Of a DNA stretch of 64,000 nucleotides, positions 49,561 through 58,417 are shown piece by piece (position 1 is the first letter of the stretch; every line of letters starts with the position of its first letter). The notes under the pieces are model-generated. The model saw only the letters and a list, made by a program, of their open reading frames with translations, was not told the origin of the DNA and made no database searches. The stretch spans positions 124,001 to 188,000 of the forward strand of contig NZ_REFY01000005.1 of the NCBI RefSeq assembly GCF_003841485.1. The letters are read 5' to 3'. This DNA comes from Natrarchaeobius halalkaliphilus. GTDB lineage: Archaea; Halobacteriota; Halobacteria; Halobacteriales; Natrialbaceae. The translations under genes and the position numbers were made by a program.

Positions 49561-50067
49561 TTATTCGTGCATGCACGTCAGTACGGGCCGCTCACTGTTG
49601 AGCAGTACCGACTGGGTGATGCTTCCGAACAGCGCCTTCCCGACGGGCGAGCGTTTTCTGCCGCCGATTACGAGCATGTGTGCGTCGTTTCGCTCGACGG
49701 ACTCGAGGATCTTTTTCGTCGGCTCGCCAACGCGACCATCGGCAGAAAACGCCGCGTCGGCCGGCAGCGCTTCCTCCGCGAAACTTCGGGCGACGGTCGT
49801 TGCGTCCTCGGCCGCGGTATCGATGGGATAGCCCTCAGCGCTCTGGCCGCCGGTCGAAAGCGTCACCGAACTGTCCGACGGCGTGAACGGATAACTCGGG
49901 GTTCCACTCGTCGGTCCCTTGGCTCGTTCTGCGATCCGTTCGTACTCCTCCTGTTCCATGACGTGGAGAACGATCAGTTCCTCGTCGAACGCACTCGAGA
50001 CGTCGTGGGCCGTCTGAACGACCGTCTCAGAGGAAGGCGTGCCGTCGATCGCCGCTACGATTGTCAT
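49561..50067 (-). CDS. UspA-family universal stress protein
   Basis: A 168-residue single UspA domain with GGRKRSPVGKALFGSITQSVLL near the C-terminus. It is longer than the usual 140 residues because of a Ser/Thr-rich insert (GTPSYPFTPSDSSVTLSTGG). The start at 50067 (MTIVAAID) is the conserved first strand; the longer frame from 50088 adds seven residues. It lies between two EamA transporter genes and a VOC-fold gene. The ATP-binding motif suggests a nucleotide-dependent regulatory role. Confidence 0.88.
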   Translation of the reverse strand: MTIVAAIDGTPSSETVVQTAHDVSSAFDEELIVLHVMEQEEYERIAERAKGPTSGTPSYPFTPSDSSVTLSTGGQSAEGYPIDTAAEDATTVARSFAEEALPADAAFSADGRVGEPTKKILESVERNDAHMLVIGGRKRSPVGKALFGSITQSVLLNSERPVLTCMHE

Positions 50068-50246
50068 ACTGGTACGATTCGTGCACACCGTGAAAATTGT
50101 TCCGTCTATTGGCCCGTCGGAGGAACACCGCGGTTGAGACGCGACGTTCGCCGTCGGTTCGCCTGGCCTTCGAGACGGGTCTTCAGCGTCGGTGACCGGA
50201 GAAACAAACCGGTACTACTATCGATCTGCTCCGACGAGTCGTATCC

Positions 50247-50633
50247 ATGACACCGACGCTCTCACAGGTGTATCTGATGGTGACCGACCTCGAGCGATCG
50301 CGCGAGTTCTACGAGACGGTTTTCGACCTACCGATCGCTGAAACCGGCTCACAGAGCGTCGCGTTCGAGACCGGCCGCTGTGAGCTCAAACTCGAACAGC
50401 AGTTCGACGACGAAACGCTCTCCGCGTTCGGGCTCTCACCGCCCGGTGACAGTCGAGGCGACGGCGCGATCGCCGTCCTCGAAGTCGACGACGTCGACGC
50501 CGTTTACGAGCGGGCAACGGAGGCCGGGGCGACGACCCCGTTCGGTCCCGCGGACGTCGAGTGGGGTCGACGGATTTTGCTGGTTGAAGATCCGGACGGT
50601 TACGTATTCGAGGTTTCGCGTCCGCTCGAGTGA
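50247..50633 (+). CDS. VOC-fold (glyoxalase/bleomycin resistance/dioxygenase) protein
   Basis: A small 128-residue protein with two beta-alpha-beta-beta-beta modules. LTQVYLMVTDLERSREFYETVFDLP-like opening, a middle IAVLEVDDVDAVYERATEAGA, and LLVEDPDGYVFEVSRPLE at the end are diagnostic of the vicinal oxygen chelate fold. The usual first metal His is Tyr (QVYLMV), while Glu near the end is kept. It could be a lyase, isomerase or binding protein; nothing more can be said from sequence. A 266-base gap without a supported gene follows. Confidence 0.82.
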   Translation: MTPTLSQVYLMVTDLERSREFYETVFDLPIAETGSQSVAFETGRCELKLEQQFDDETLSAFGLSPPGDSRGDGAIAVLEVDDVDAVYERATEAGATTPFGPADVEWGRRILLVEDPDGYVFEVSRPLE

Positions 50634-50899
50634 CGAACGAAAACCGGTCAGAGCGGTTCGATTCCGGCGTCGTCACCGGATTGGAGACAGCATTGCCGTA
50701 TTACGAGCCTTAAGGAGAGCGTGCGCCCGTGTCTCGAGGTATACTGTGACGATCGTCGGTTCGAGACGTGAGAAAGGGACAATGACGGGACGGAAACTAC
50801 ACGCACGAGTACAACCGGCTGGGCGGATGACAGTGACTGCGAGTGGACTCGAACGGACGTGGATGAGCGACTGCGGAGTGCAGAGGTGGAAGTGACACG

Positions 50900-51802
50900 A
50901 TGGTTAACGTTCTCGGCTTAACGTTCGCGGTGCTGGCGGCCCTCGCTCTCGGAGTAACGTCGATTTTCGTACGTCTCGGTTCCCGGAGCGGGAAGTCGAA
51001 CGAGATCGTGATCGTCACCTTCATCGCCAACCTCACGTTCGTCGTTCCGATCACGCTCTACTGGTACTACCCCAATTTCGGGTTGACGCCCAGAGCGATC
51101 GTTGCATTCGCGATGGCGGGTACGATGGGGACGTTCTTCGGTCGGGCGCTTTTTTACAAGAGTATCGAAACGATCGGGGCGAGCAGAACGGAGCCGATAA
51201 AGGCGACGCAACCGCTTCACGCCGCCGTAATCGCCGCACTCGTTCTCGGTGAAGCGCTGACCGCGACCAACCTGTTCGGGATTCTCCTCCTGATCGGTGG
51301 ACTCGCGCTCGTCTCTCGCGAGATCGTCAACGACGACGACGTCGGTGGAAGCGACAACGTCTCACCCGCACTGCTCGTCGTCCCACTCGGTGCCGCGTTC
51401 TTCTTCGGTATCGAGCCGATCTTCGCGAAGATCGGGTTCGAAGAGGACACGCCGATTCTCGTCGCGCTCGTCGTCAAAACGGTCGCCGGGCTGACCGCGA
51501 TGACGCTCTATTTGCGAGTGCGGAATAACTTCCCGTCGTTTTCACTCCGTTCCACCGAACCCGTCGTATTGAAGTGGTACGCCCTCGCCGGCATCTCGAA
51601 TACGATCTTTCTCACCTCGTACTACGCGGCGCTCGAGACCGCACCGGTTATCCTCGTCGTGCCGCTGGTCCAGACGAGTCCCCTCGTGGTCGTCGTCCTC
51701 TCGTTGCTGTTTCTCTCTCACCTCGAACGTGTGACACCGCGATTGATTGCGGCTGCGACGATCGTCGTCGTCGGAGCGACCGTCGTTTCGTTGACGACGT
51801 AA
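50900..51802 (+). CDS. EamA/DMT-family transporter
   Basis: A 300-residue transporter with about ten hydrophobic segments, paralogous to 48565-49452 (shared GTFFGRALFYKSIETIGASRTEPIKA and SNTIFLTSYYAALETAPVILVVPLVQ). Two EamA repeats are present. It is encoded on the opposite strand from its paralogue, with UspA and VOC genes between them, which suggests an old inverted duplication. It probably exports a metabolite. Substrate unknown. Confidence 0.87.
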   Translation: MVNVLGLTFAVLAALALGVTSIFVRLGSRSGKSNEIVIVTFIANLTFVVPITLYWYYPNFGLTPRAIVAFAMAGTMGTFFGRALFYKSIETIGASRTEPIKATQPLHAAVIAALVLGEALTATNLFGILLLIGGLALVSREIVNDDDVGGSDNVSPALLVVPLGAAFFFGIEPIFAKIGFEEDTPILVALVVKTVAGLTAMTLYLRVRNNFPSFSLRSTEPVVLKWYALAGISNTIFLTSYYAALETAPVILVVPLVQTSPLVVVVLSLLFLSHLERVTPRLIAAATIVVVGATVVSLTT

Positions 51803-51923
51803 CGCGATCGTATGAATAGTCCAGAAACGAAGAACCATTCCACTGGAAGTCCGCCTTAGCACCGGGACCGACAGGAGATCGTCGGAAGTGGCTGAATCGT
51901 CAGGTTCGACGAAAAGAGAAATG

Positions 51924-51929
51924 TTATGA
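51924..51929 (+). promoter_or_regulatory. TATA-like box for the extradiol dioxygenase
   Basis: TTATGA 30 bases upstream of the ATG at 51954. It supports this start over the GTG at 51939. Confidence 0.5.
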
Positions 51930-51953
51930 AGGTGCATAGTGTTACCTGAACTC

Positions 51954-52847
51954 ATGGTCGGACAACAACGGCTGGAGCACGCCGAGCTTGGAGTGACGGA
52001 CCTCGACGACGCGGTGTCGTTTTACACGGACGTTATGGGTATGATTGAGATCGAACGGAGCAGCGACACGGTCTACCTCGGATGTGGGCTGGACGAGAAC
52101 TTCGATATCGCGGTCACGGAAGGAGGGACGGGGACCCGACACTTCGCAGTCCGAGTCGACAATAGCGACGAGCTCGCTCGATACGAACGAAACCTCGACG
52201 AAGAAGGTGTGAAGACGAAACGGGTCGATGGTGAGGAACCCAACCAGGTCGAAGGAATTCGGTTTTCGATGCCGATGGGCGTTGACATGGAGCTGGTTCT
52301 CGTCGAGGACATGGGGTACAGACATTCGGACGAAGCCAGGGTTCCGGGACGCTCGAGCGTCTGTCCGGTAGATATTGACCACATCACTCTCGGTTCGTTA
52401 AATCCCCAGGAGAACGTGGAGTTTCTGGAAGACGTTGTGGGTTTCAACGTCTCGGAAGTGCTGTTGAAAGAGGACGAAAGTTGGCGCGGTGCGTTCACTA
52501 GGTGGGGCGTCCACCACCACGACGTCGCCGTCCTCGGTCGTCCCGACGGAACCGAGTACAACCTGCGTCACATCGCCTGGACGATGTCGAGCATCGACCA
52601 CATGAAGGCGTTCATCGACAACTTAGCCCAGGCCGGCTACGAACTCGAGGTGACGATCCATCGCCACTACGCCGGCGACAATCTCGCCGCGTACTTCTGG
52701 GAACCCGGCGGAAATCGGTTCGAGATCTGCGCCGAGATGGCGACGCTCGATCCGAATACGCCGACGAACTACTGTGAGCCCGGCGAAGGGTACACGGCGT
52801 GGGGAGGCGTCCATCCGCCGGAATCGTACCGGAAAGACGGCTCGTAA
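51954..52847 (+). CDS. Extradiol ring-cleavage dioxygenase (type I, VOC fold)
   Basis: A 297-residue two-domain protein of the catechol 2,3-dioxygenase family. The N-terminal domain (HAELGVTDLDDAVSFYTDVMG) is structural; the C-terminal domain holds the iron site His143 (IDHITLGS), His206 (LRHIAWTM) and Glu257 (NRFEICAE), with a catalytic His-type region GVHHHDVAV and HYAGDNLAAYFWEPGGNRFE. It cleaves a catechol next to the two hydroxyls, giving a 2-hydroxymuconate semialdehyde-type product. FAH-family enzymes at 8609 and 61221 could process such products. The natural catechol is unknown. Confidence 0.9.
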   Translation: MVGQQRLEHAELGVTDLDDAVSFYTDVMGMIEIERSSDTVYLGCGLDENFDIAVTEGGTGTRHFAVRVDNSDELARYERNLDEEGVKTKRVDGEEPNQVEGIRFSMPMGVDMELVLVEDMGYRHSDEARVPGRSSVCPVDIDHITLGSLNPQENVEFLEDVVGFNVSEVLLKEDESWRGAFTRWGVHHHDVAVLGRPDGTEYNLRHIAWTMSSIDHMKAFIDNLAQAGYELEVTIHRHYAGDNLAAYFWEPGGNRFEICAEMATLDPNTPTNYCEPGEGYTAWGGVHPPESYRKDGS

Positions 52848-53345
52848 CCGAACGTACGCAGTTTCGAACTTGCGGTATTTTTCGGATCCAGTCCAGGGTT
52901 GCTGGTACGAACGGGAGATCCGTAGCGGATCGTGCAAACGTCGATACGCAACGCGGTCCGATGCGCGAGATCCCGAGTCCGCTCTCGTGTCGAAAAGTGC
53001 AGCCTCGAGTTTTCGATCATCGGTCGGTAACTGAAGAAACGAGCGTTTCGAGTTACCACGAGGAGTTTCGAAACGAAATAGTATCGGATGATAAAATTGG
53101 GAGATTATACGCTAATACCGGGTATTGAGAAGACATTCGAACACCAATTTACAGGAGTATGCGAGTAAATTAGAAATATGTTGTTCGGTTACACACCAGA
53201 CGATAGTGAAGGTTCGTCTCGAGACGGGACGACGTGGAGTGCGATTTGGGCCGGTCCGCTTCCCTCACACGGACCACTGTAAGTCATCCTGAGGCGACCG
53301 AGTCCCCCCGACGGTCGCTCCGATAAGCAGCTACGTCAGACCGTA
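52848..53345. other. Convergent intergenic region, AT-rich, no supported gene
   Basis: About 498 bases between the dioxygenase and a MATE gene. The middle (roughly 53070-53190) is clearly AT-rich compared with its surroundings. Small ORFs here carry no motif. The right end holds copy C of the palindromic repeat (53267-53346). An RNA or decayed gene cannot be excluded. Confidence 0.5.
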
Positions 53346-53346
53346 T
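53267..53346. repeat. About 80-bp palindromic intergenic repeat, copy C
   Basis: Ends ACACGG and CCGTAT, with CTGTAAGTCAT inside the left end as in copies A and B, and a central GCGACCG/CGGTCGC stem of seven pairs. It is the most degenerate copy. Its last base falls in the stop codon of the MATE gene on the opposite strand. Confidence 0.5.
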
Positions 53347-54728
53347 CAATCCTCGTCCGCCGGCGCACTTCCCCGTTCGCTCATCATCGTTGCGCCTCGC
53401 TCGAGCCAGGACTGACGGACGAACGTGGTACAGACGACGACGTTTCGCCAGAGGAAGTCGGCAACGATCGCCACGTACGCGGCGACGACGCCGTACTCGA
53501 GTTGAATTCCAAAAACGTACGTGACACCGAGTAACATCCCGAACGTACCCGTCAGCTTCGCGGCGAACGGTGATCGCGTCTCGCTTCCGCCGCGAAGCGC
53601 GCCGGATACGGACTCGAAGAGGGCGATGAAGACGGCGGCCAGCGCGTACGCTTGCGCGAAGCTAGCCGCGTACTCGACCGTCGCCGGATCGCGCGTGAAG
53701 AGTAGCACAAACTGCTCAGCGCCGACGAAGAGTGCGGCGCTCAATCCGCCGATGGTCAACACCGCAAGCGACGCCGTCGACCAGCCGTTGAAGTAGGCGA
53801 CGTCGTGTTCGCCGCGGCCGACCGCCTGCCCGACCAGGATATTCGCTGTGACCGAATACCCCCGAGCGAGCGGATCGGCGACCTGCTGATACATCCGACG
53901 ACCGATGTGGTACGCGGCGTTCACCTCCGTTCCGAAGACGAGGAGAATCGCGTTGAACGGGAATTCGGCCACCAACTCGGTGAGACCCTCCGCGACCCGC
54001 GGCGTTCCGATCACGACCAGTTGCTTCGCGATGATCCACTGGCGTGGAAGTGCGAACTCGAGTTCACAGCGGGGGCTGGCGATCACGGCGAGAAACGCGA
54101 TCGCGGAGAGAACGTCCGCAGCGGCCGTCGCCGCGGCGATACCGATCACCGACAGCTCTGGTGCCGGACCGATACCGAACGCGAGGACGATCGTCAGAGA
54201 GATGTTCAACACGTTCGTGGCCCCGTTGACGTACATCGGCGTGAGCGTGTCGCCAGTTCCCTGGATCGATCGGGCGGAGATCAACACCACGTGGCGTGCG
54301 GGACTGCTAACGAGGATGATCGCCAGGTACGCAGCGCCGAGTGCAACGACCTCCGATTCGGCACCGAGAACGCCGATTGCCCACTCGTTCAACAGAAGTC
54401 CGAACAACACGAACGGGATACCGGTAAGCGCGCCGAGCAACAGCGCCTGCGTCACCGCTTCGTTTCGATTCGCCGTTGCGCCGCTGCCGGTGTCCTGACT
54501 CGAAAGCGCGATCGCGGCATCGCCGGTTCCGAGGCCGATCCAGAGCGGGAGTCGTGCGTAGATGTCCGCGAGGCCGACCGCGGCGACGGCGGCGGGAGAA
54601 AAGAAGCCCGCGACGATCATATCCACTGTTCGCATGAGCGTGCGAAGCACCTGTTCAGTCATCACCGGCCACGACAGGCTGTACACACGCCGCCAAACGG
54701 CCCAGACCCGTTCGGTAGGAAGGCGCAT
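53346..54728 (-). CDS. MATE-family exporter
   Basis: A 460-residue protein with about twelve hydrophobic segments. MTEQVLRTLMRTVDMIVAGFF, GLADIYARLPLWIGLGTGDAAIALSSQ and NGATNVLNISLTIVLAFGIG are MATE hallmarks. It is distant from the other MATE at 43529. The promoter region contains overlapping TACCGT/ACGGTA half-sites (54752-54774), which could be an operator. It likely exports drugs or aromatic compounds using an ion gradient. Confidence 0.88.
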   Translation of the reverse strand: MRLPTERVWAVWRRVYSLSWPVMTEQVLRTLMRTVDMIVAGFFSPAAVAAVGLADIYARLPLWIGLGTGDAAIALSSQDTGSGATANRNEAVTQALLLGALTGIPFVLFGLLLNEWAIGVLGAESEVVALGAAYLAIILVSSPARHVVLISARSIQGTGDTLTPMYVNGATNVLNISLTIVLAFGIGPAPELSVIGIAAATAAADVLSAIAFLAVIASPRCELEFALPRQWIIAKQLVVIGTPRVAEGLTELVAEFPFNAILLVFGTEVNAAYHIGRRMYQQVADPLARGYSVTANILVGQAVGRGEHDVAYFNGWSTASLAVLTIGGLSAALFVGAEQFVLLFTRDPATVEYAASFAQAYALAAVFIALFESVSGALRGGSETRSPFAAKLTGTFGMLLGVTYVFGIQLEYGVVAAYVAIVADFLWRNVVVCTTFVRQSWLERGATMMSERGSAPADED

Positions 54729-54751
54729 CGGTTACTGGACGTGAGTTGTGT

Positions 54752-54774
54752 TACCGTCTATTAAACGGTACCGT
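54752..54774. promoter_or_regulatory. Overlapping inverted repeats in a MATE promoter
   Basis: Three half-sites TACCGT (54752), ACGGTA (54765) and TACCGT (54769) surround a TATTAA core. They form one pair with a seven-base spacer and one near-continuous palindrome (ACGGTACCGT). The position, 24-46 bases upstream of the start at 54728, fits a repressor site over the promoter. Confidence 0.4.
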
Positions 54775-54955
54775 TGTTTCGGGAACCGAGCCGGCACCAG
54801 TCGATTCCTCGAGACGATAATGAGAACGTGTTTCGAATCAGACTTATAAAGAGACGGAGTAACGATCAGTTCGGTTAGTTTCCAGGTGACATATCGTCTG
54901 AATATCGATCGCTACACAATACTTTTATAGGAGGTCCGCTAATACCAGGTTGGCG

Positions 54956-56002
54956 ATGGTACACGATATCAATCAACTAGGGGCAGATAGTGCAACGTCG
55001 CGGCGAAAAGTACTCGCACTTTCGGGGTCGGCGATGGCAGCAGGTGTCGCGGGATGCCTCGGTGACGACGACGGTGACGACGACGACGAAGAGTACCCGA
55101 CGGGTGACATCGACGTAATCATCCCGTTCGATACGGGAACCGGATTCGATACCTTCGTGCGGGGTGTCATCGAATTCCTTCCGGGCCACCTTCCAAACGA
55201 AGTGGACGTCATTCCGGACAACCAGGGTCCGGCACCGGAGGGAACGGCAGCGATCTACAATGCCGAACCAGACGGATACGAAATCGGCGCATCGATGCTA
55301 CTTGGCATGTCCGTTCAGGAGCTCATGCTGGACGCGCCCTTCTCTATCGCGGAGATGACGGCGTTACCTCGAATCCACGCAGATCGGGCGATTCTCGCAG
55401 CGAACACGGATACACCGTACGAAACGGTAGACGACCTCCAAACGACTGACGAGGACCTACGGTGGGCAGTCGTGGGCGGAACCGACAGTCACTATCAGGC
55501 GGTGATAACGGCCGACGAGATGGGTATTCCCGCCGATATCGTTCCATACGACGGCGCACCGGATGCGATCGCCTCCACACTCCGCGGTGAAACCGAGATA
55601 ACCGCGTTTTCGGCATCCTCGACGCCAATGGCCGACGGACTCACACAAGGAGATCTGCGACCGGTGATGATCTACAATGACGGCCCGCTAGACTACCTTC
55701 CGTACACGCAGGAACTGGACATTGCGGACACCACCCACGACCTCGGCTACTCCGAGCTGGACATCACCAGCGTCCAGCGAGTATTCTTCGCTCCACCGGA
55801 TCTACCGGACGACATCCACGGCGTCCTCGAGGACGCGCTCATGGATACGATGGAATCGGACGAGATGCAGGAGTGGGCCGACGAAGACGAGGGTCGGTTC
55901 GTCGATCCGGCGCCGTCCGACGTGATCGCGGACGAGATCGACATGATCCACGATCTCATCAACGAGCACGAGGATACGATCCAGGAACATCTGGACGACT
56001 GA
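54956..56002 (+). CDS. Tripartite tricarboxylate transporter receptor (TctC family)
   Basis: A 348-residue receptor with a twin-arginine signal (TSRRKVLALSGSAMAAG), lipobox (VAGCLG) and acidic linker. The mature part begins DIDVIIPFDTGTGFDTFVRGV, the TctC/Bug fold opening, followed by VIPDNQGPAPEGTAAIYNAEPDGYEIG. It is followed 39 bases downstream by TctA and then TctB, so it is the binding component of that system. The ATG at 54956 is preferred over the TTG at 54950; ACTTTTATAG lies about 33 bases upstream. Ligand probably a carboxylic acid. Confidence 0.9.
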   Translation: MVHDINQLGADSATSRRKVLALSGSAMAAGVAGCLGDDDGDDDDEEYPTGDIDVIIPFDTGTGFDTFVRGVIEFLPGHLPNEVDVIPDNQGPAPEGTAAIYNAEPDGYEIGASMLLGMSVQELMLDAPFSIAEMTALPRIHADRAILAANTDTPYETVDDLQTTDEDLRWAVVGGTDSHYQAVITADEMGIPADIVPYDGAPDAIASTLRGETEITAFSASSTPMADGLTQGDLRPVMIYNDGPLDYLPYTQELDIADTTHDLGYSELDITSVQRVFFAPPDLPDDIHGVLEDALMDTMESDEMQEWADEDEGRFVDPAPSDVIADEIDMIHDLINEHEDTIQEHLDD

Positions 56003-56041
56003 AGCAACGTTTAAGTCGAACAACGATACATTCTACCATAG

Positions 56042-57526
56042 ATGTCCGAGATTCTAAGCGCCGCAGTGCAGGCCGCCGAGGTGTTATTCACGTGGCCGAC
56101 GATCGGATTTTTAATACTCGGCACACTGATCGGGCTGATATTCGGTGCGATTCCGGGTCTCGGAGGGGCCGTGGCGATCGCGTTACTCATCCCGCTCACG
56201 TGGGGAGTGGACACGTCGGCGGCGATGGTTCTGTTCGCGGCCACCCTCGGCGGAGCGACATTCGGCGGGAGCATCTCGGCGATTTTGATCAACACGCCCG
56301 GAACGCCACCCAACGCTGCGACGTTATTGGACGGATTTCCGCTCACACGCCAGGGTCGCTCGGGCGAAGCGCTGGCTACGTCCGCGACTGCGAGCGCCCT
56401 GGGCGCGGTTTTCGGAGTGATCGTTCTCCTCGCGTCGCTTCCGGTCGCGCGGGAGATCGTCCTCGCGTTCGGGTCGCCCGAATTCTTCTGGCTCGGTGTC
56501 GTCGGCGTTTCGGTGATCGCCACGATTTCGCGCGGCAGCACGCTCAAAGGAATGATTGCCGGCGGATTCGGGTTTATGCTGTCGTTTATCGGTTATCAAG
56601 GAGCGACGGCCGAGTACCGGTTTTCGCTGGGAACGACGTTTCTGTGGGACGGGTTGGAACTCATCGTAGTGTTGATCGGGATATTCGCCGTCGGTGAGGC
56701 GATTAACCTCGCAACCGAGGAGGGTAAAATATCCCAGGTGAAAACGAAGGCCAACCGATCGGACATCGTACAGGGAATAAAGAATCCGTTCAAACACTGG
56801 TTTCTCTTTCTCCGGTCGTCGGTGATCGGTTCGCTCGTCGGAATGATACCTGGGGCCGGAGGCGCGCTGGCTACGTTTATCTCGTACGCACAGGCGGTCC
56901 AAACGTCCGATAACGCCGAGAAGTTCGGGGACGGTGACGTCCGTGGGGTCATCGCGGCGGAAGCCGCGAACGACAGCTCGGACGGCGGTGCGCTCATTCC
57001 GACCGTCGTCTTCGGCATACCGGGAAGCGTCGCCACCGCCGTGTTACTTGGGGCGTTCATTTTTCACGGACTCTCTCCGGGTCAACAGCTGTTGAACGAT
57101 AATCTGGATATCCTGTTGTTGATCATATTCGCCCTGGTAATCTCGAACGTGCTCACGTCCTTGATCGGTGTCGTGAGCGCGAACCAGGTCGCAAAAATCA
57201 CGCAGATCGACACGAACCTGTTGATCGCACCGATTCTCGTGATCAGTTTCGTCGGTGCGTTCGGACTTCGAACACATATCGGAGACGTCGGCGTCGTGGC
57301 AATTTTCGGTCTGATCGGTTACCTGATGTTGCGCTTCGGTTACTCGCGGATCGCGTTCGTGATCGGAATCATACTCGGTCCGATCATCGAGAGTTCGTTC
57401 CTCCAGTCCCTCTCGGTCTCGGGGGGGAGTTACATGATTTTCTTCGAGCGTCCGCTGTCGATATTTCTCATCGTGATACTCGTTCTCAATTTGACGGCAC
57501 CGTTTATCAGGCGAACGCTGAGATAA
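56042..57526 (+). CDS. Tripartite tricarboxylate transporter large membrane subunit (TctA family)
   Basis: A 494-residue protein with about twelve hydrophobic segments. The N-terminal GAIPGLGGAVAIALLIPLTWG and FGGSISAILINTPGTPPNAATLLDG are the classic TctA signature, and GMIPGAGGALATFISYAQA with DGGALIPTVVFGIPGSVATAVLLGAF repeats it in the second half. It is the channel-forming subunit for uptake driven by ion gradient. The gene order receptor, TctA, TctB differs from the common C-B-A order. Confidence 0.93.
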   Translation: MSEILSAAVQAAEVLFTWPTIGFLILGTLIGLIFGAIPGLGGAVAIALLIPLTWGVDTSAAMVLFAATLGGATFGGSISAILINTPGTPPNAATLLDGFPLTRQGRSGEALATSATASALGAVFGVIVLLASLPVAREIVLAFGSPEFFWLGVVGVSVIATISRGSTLKGMIAGGFGFMLSFIGYQGATAEYRFSLGTTFLWDGLELIVVLIGIFAVGEAINLATEEGKISQVKTKANRSDIVQGIKNPFKHWFLFLRSSVIGSLVGMIPGAGGALATFISYAQAVQTSDNAEKFGDGDVRGVIAAEAANDSSDGGALIPTVVFGIPGSVATAVLLGAFIFHGLSPGQQLLNDNLDILLLIIFALVISNVLTSLIGVVSANQVAKITQIDTNLLIAPILVISFVGAFGLRTHIGDVGVVAIFGLIGYLMLRFGYSRIAFVIGIILGPIIESSFLQSLSVSGGSYMIFFERPLSIFLIVILVLNLTAPFIRRTLR

Positions 57527-57539
57527 TGGAAAAAATACA

Positions 57540-58151
57540 ATGAGTACACGAAATACGTTCGTGAAGGTGATGGAAAGAGCAAATCAGACGATCGATAGCG
57601 CATCACAGTGGATCTACAACAACGAACGGAAACTAGAGATCGCGTTCGTGGTCGCACTCCTGGCGTTCTTCGCATACGCCGTCGTCACGGGGATGGACTA
57701 CCGTCGGAACGCGCGACTCGTTCCAACGATAATCGCAGTTCCGACGATAGCATTACTGGTACTCGTGTTAGCCACCCTGCTCTCGAGTCGGTTCGCAGCG
57801 TTCGCCGCCTCAATCGCGTCGTCTGACATGCTCGGAATTCACTCGAAAGCGGCGAGTTCTGACACTCAGAAGGGGGAATCGCCGCAGTCGGATCCGTTCA
57901 CGAGCGAACGAACGCCGGCCAGCGAGAAACGACTTATCATGATGGTACTCTGGACGGGACTCCTGCTCGGGTTAGTCGTGGCCATCGGCTTTTCGGTTGC
58001 GATTCTCGTCTTCGCTATCGGTTTCTACCGGATATACTCCGGCGAATCCTGGTACCGATCGGTCGGTTACGCGGTAGTGCTCTGGGCGTTCGTGATAGTT
58101 GTGTTCCAGATACTTGCAGACATCGATCTCTACGGCGGAATTGTCCTTTAA
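57540..58151 (+). CDS. Tripartite tricarboxylate transporter small membrane subunit (TctB family)
   Basis: A 203-residue membrane protein with four hydrophobic segments: one near residues 35-55 (KLEIAFVVALLAFFAYAVVTG), one at 62-80, and two in the C-terminal half. This matches the four-helix TctB component, with a charged, Ser-rich loop in the middle. It begins 13 bases after TctA and has no other likely role. It is less conserved than TctA, so the identification depends partly on position. Confidence 0.8.
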   Translation: MSTRNTFVKVMERANQTIDSASQWIYNNERKLEIAFVVALLAFFAYAVVTGMDYRRNARLVPTIIAVPTIALLVLVLATLLSSRFAAFAASIASSDMLGIHSKAASSDTQKGESPQSDPFTSERTPASEKRLIMMVLWTGLLLGLVVAIGFSVAILVFAIGFYRIYSGESWYRSVGYAVVLWAFVIVVFQILADIDLYGGIVL

Positions 58152-58389
58152 CTCGATATCGCGGTCGTTCTACGGTTGTCCCTTCGCTCGGAGATTCGGC
58201 ACAATAGAGCGGGGGAGTGGTGCGAACTAATCCGTCCAGGACAGAGGGTTCCGAAACACAAAGGCGAGCGACAGGTCCGGCAATCAACCAGTACGATCGG
58301 AATGCGCATCGGCCCAGTCAGCGTCCAGACGGATTCGTACACGCCGACGATGGACGGGTATCGTGACAATCGATACCGAGTCAGTATCG

Positions 58390-58395
58390 TTATGG
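58390..58395 (+). promoter_or_regulatory. TATA-like box for the TIM-barrel isomerase
   Basis: TTATGG 28 bases upstream of the ATG at 58418, leaderless spacing. Confidence 0.5.
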
Positions 58396-58417
58396 ACGTG
58401 GTGGTGATAGCACGATC

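Noticed and set aside
50782-50895. 37-codon ORF before the second EamA gene
   Set aside because: No motif, no promoter spacing and no overlap with the next gene; likely chance.
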